From positions 1 to 51,205 of the forward strand of contig JBBIHG010000014.1 in assembly GCA_037447125.1 (NCBI GenBank): a DNA stretch of 51,205 nucleotides. Reading direction: 5' to 3'. This document shows, in pieces, positions 49,593 to 51,205 of the stretch (its first letter is position 1; each line of letters starts with the position of its first letter). Made by a program: the position numbers and the translations under genes. The notes beneath the pieces were generated by a model that was not told the origin of the DNA, ran no database searches, and saw nothing but the letters and a program-made list of their open reading frames with translations. The stretch comes from UBA2029 sp037447125. GTDB taxonomy: Bacteria; Chloroflexota; Anaerolineae; Aggregatilineales; Aggregatilineaceae.

Positions 49593-50867
49593 ATGTATCT
49601 GCGCACCCCCAAACGCTATCGGCCAGGGCGCAAGCGTCACCTGCGCCTGTTCTCGGGGCGCGCGCTCGGCAGGCTCCTGCTGACTCTTATGCTGGCCGGG
49701 GCGGGCTGGCTGATCTGGGAGCAGCGCGAGCGCGTGCGCACCTCCGTGTTGCCCGAATTGGAGGGCCTGGCCCAGGCCGTCCAGACCCAGGTCGCGCCGG
49801 CCCCCACCCCCACGGCAACGCCAGACGTTGTGCTGGCCGAGGTCGAGTGTGCCAACGCCTATCGGCAGGGCGATCTGGAGCAGGCGATCACGCACTGCAC
49901 AATGCTGGCCGAGGCGAACCCGAACGACGTGGCGCTGCATTACCAGATCGCCCATACCCTGGTCATCACCTCCGATTTCGGGCTGGACACCGACCGTCTG
50001 AGCCAGGCGCTTGCCTTCGCCGAGAAGGCGATCAATGCCAACCCGTTTGCCCCTGATGGCTGGGCCATACGCGCCAGGGTGCTTGACTGGAAAGGCGCGT
50101 ATGGCGAGGCGCTGGCTTCGGCCATGCACGCGCGCGCACTCGATGACACTCATGCCCCGACATACGCCGTTCTCGGTGAGATCTACGTTGATTTGGGGCG
50201 CTACGAGGTGGCGCAGAGCTACCTGGAGCAGGCACTGAAATTGGACACGGCAGGCATCGCCGTCGCCGACTCTTTCCGGAACCTGGGTCTGATGTATTCG
50301 AACCAGGGCCGCTGGCAGGAATCCTTGCAGCCATACCAGGCCGCATTACAGAACGCTCCTAACCAGCCCTACATCGCGGTGGAGCTGGCCAACAACCACG
50401 TGGCGCTTGGGGAGATAGATCAGGCGATAGAAGTGCTGGCTGCAACCCTAGAACGCAACCCGCGCGATACGTCGGTGCTATTCTCGCTGGGCAGCGCCCA
50501 CACGCGCAGCGGGAACATGGATCGGGCCTTCGAGTACTTCCGGCGCTGCCTCGATATTGACCCAGAGAATATGCTCTGCCTGTCCTATCTAGGCGGCCTG
50601 CAGTGGGTTGATGGGGACTTCGTCACCGCTGCGGTCAACCTGGAGCGCGCCATTGCCCTCGGCTCAAAGGACCCGGATGACTTCTACCAACTCGGCCATT
50701 CGCACGCTTCGTTGGGGCGCTGTGACCTGGCCGTACCCTATCTCCAACAGGGCTATCAGATTGCGTTGGAGCGAGAAGATGCCAGACGCCAGGGTATGTT
50801 CACCAATGTGCTGCAATCGTGCGGCGCACCGGTCACCGGCTCTCCTGGCAGCGATGGCAGCCAGTAA
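49593..50867 (+). CDS. Membrane-anchored TPR-repeat protein, paralogue
   Basis: A 424-residue protein like its upstream neighbour: a basic start (MYLRTPKRYRPGRKRH), a membrane helix (LLLTLMLAGAGWLIW), a Pro/Thr linker, then TPR units such as AYRQGDLEQAITHCTMLAEANPN and LGEIYVDLGRYEVAQSYLEQAL. It shares the extracytoplasmic TPR plan. The two are probably cotranscribed and may act as a pair. Confidence 0.83.
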   Translation: MYLRTPKRYRPGRKRHLRLFSGRALGRLLLTLMLAGAGWLIWEQRERVRTSVLPELEGLAQAVQTQVAPAPTPTATPDVVLAEVECANAYRQGDLEQAITHCTMLAEANPNDVALHYQIAHTLVITSDFGLDTDRLSQALAFAEKAINANPFAPDGWAIRARVLDWKGAYGEALASAMHARALDDTHAPTYAVLGEIYVDLGRYEVAQSYLEQALKLDTAGIAVADSFRNLGLMYSNQGRWQESLQPYQAALQNAPNQPYIAVELANNHVALGEIDQAIEVLAATLERNPRDTSVLFSLGSAHTRSGNMDRAFEYFRRCLDIDPENMLCLSYLGGLQWVDGDFVTAAVNLERAIALGSKDPDDFYQLGHSHASLGRCDLAVPYLQQGYQIALEREDARRQGMFTNVLQSCGAPVTGSPGSDGSQ

Positions 50868-50919
50868 CGCCTCCGATCTCTTCGCGCCGAGATTTCTTGT
50901 GCATTTCTAACGCCCTCCG

Positions 50920-50946
50920 TTAGCACACAAAGGCTCAGAGTGCTAA
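50920..50946 (+). promoter_or_regulatory. CIRCE element 1 (HrcA operator) upstream of groEL
   Basis: TTAGCACAC, 9 bases, GAGTGCTAA: the CIRCE inverted repeat with one mismatch in the left half. It lies just upstream of the -35. Confidence 0.85.
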
Positions 50947-50953
50947 ATTGCGC

Positions 50954-50982
50954 TTGACAGTGCGATCTCGCATTGGTAAGAT
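50954..50982 (+). promoter_or_regulatory. groEL promoter
   Basis: A consensus TTGACA (50954-50959), a 17-bp spacer and TAAGAT (50977-50982), placed between the two CIRCE elements. Confidence 0.75.
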
Positions 50983-50992
50983 CGAGCGCAAT

Positions 50993-51019
50993 CTGGCACT
51001 CTTGCCTTCAGAGTGCTAA
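50993..51019 (+). promoter_or_regulatory. CIRCE element 2 overlapping the groEL transcript start
   Basis: CTGGCACTC, 9 bases, GAGTGCTAA: two mismatches in the left half and an exact right half. It begins a few bases after the expected transcription start, so HrcA bound here should block transcription. Confidence 0.82.
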
Positions 51020-51132
51020 GCAGTGCGCAGGCTTGATGCGCCGAAAGTTGTGAGCGTGTATGGGAAGGTTGTGTCGCCAAGACGCAATCAGACAGAATCA
51101 CCCACTAGCGACTGAAGCGAGGAGAGTACAAA

Positions 51133-51205
51133 ATGCCTAAGCAGTTAGTATTCGACCAGGAAGCGCGCAGCGGGCTGCGCAACGGGATAGACCTGCTGGC
51201 CAAGG
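51133..51205 (+). CDS. groL: Chaperonin GroEL, N-terminal part (cut by window end)
   Basis: Only the first 24 codons are visible. MPKQLVFDQEARSGLRNGIDLLAK matches the start of GroEL in its relatives. AGGAGAG lies 6 bases before the ATG. No groES precedes it in this window, so it may be a lone groEL, or groES is elsewhere. The HrcA/CIRCE regulation fits a heat-shock chaperonin. Confidence 0.9.
   Translation, partial: MPKQLVFDQEARSGLRNGIDLLAK

Overview
The window reads as a high-GC Chloroflexota (Anaerolineae-like) chromosome segment. The grounds are an alternative complex III (ACIII) operon, several proteins with long Thr/Pro linkers, TPR-membrane-TolB propeller proteins, a lone groEL under two CIRCE operators, and the conserved ffh-rpsP-khpA-rimM order. 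The phylum call is an inference from gene content; no rRNA is present.

Layout. 1-7.6 kb: the end of an unknown gene, a membrane glycosyltransferase, an OmpR-type response regulator, and a minus-strand cell-wall cluster (MurA-like, alpha/beta hydrolase, membrane MurF-like ligase, Ddl). 7.6-15 kb: the ACIII operon (pentaheme ActA, separate molybdopterin-like and Fe-S subunits, NrfD-type ActC, an ActD-cytochrome c fusion, a diheme lipoprotein), preceded by a possible structured leader. 15-24.3 kb: an SH3b/stalk/zinc-ribbon protein, a GH13 enzyme, a TGS-uridine kinase and two overlapping dynamin-like GTPases. 24.3-29.8 kb (minus): DUF503, mannose-1-phosphate guanylyltransferase, dprA, rimM, khpA, rpsP, ffh.

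30-35 kb holds the most unusual locus: seven tightly packed plus-strand genes encoding two related membrane-anchored proteins, an E2-like protein with a catalytic-type Cys, a JAB/MPN protein with an altered metal motif and a possible E2-like tail, a ThiF/E1-like adenylyltransferase, a small Pro/Asp-rich protein and a Nudix hydrolase. It looks like a ubiquitin-type conjugation system with no recognisable ubiquitin-like modifier.

35-51.2 kb: a second response regulator, four minus-strand genes sharing a TPR-plus-membrane module (two with TolB-like propellers), a PfkB kinase, endonuclease III, tRNA-Leu(UAA), a PIN/TRAM membrane protein, an amidohydrolase, cysS, an RlmB/TrmH methyltransferase, a candidate structured RNA, two TPR membrane proteins, and the start of groEL, cut by the window end.

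All family assignments come from reading motifs by eye. No database search, structure prediction or RNA folding was run.
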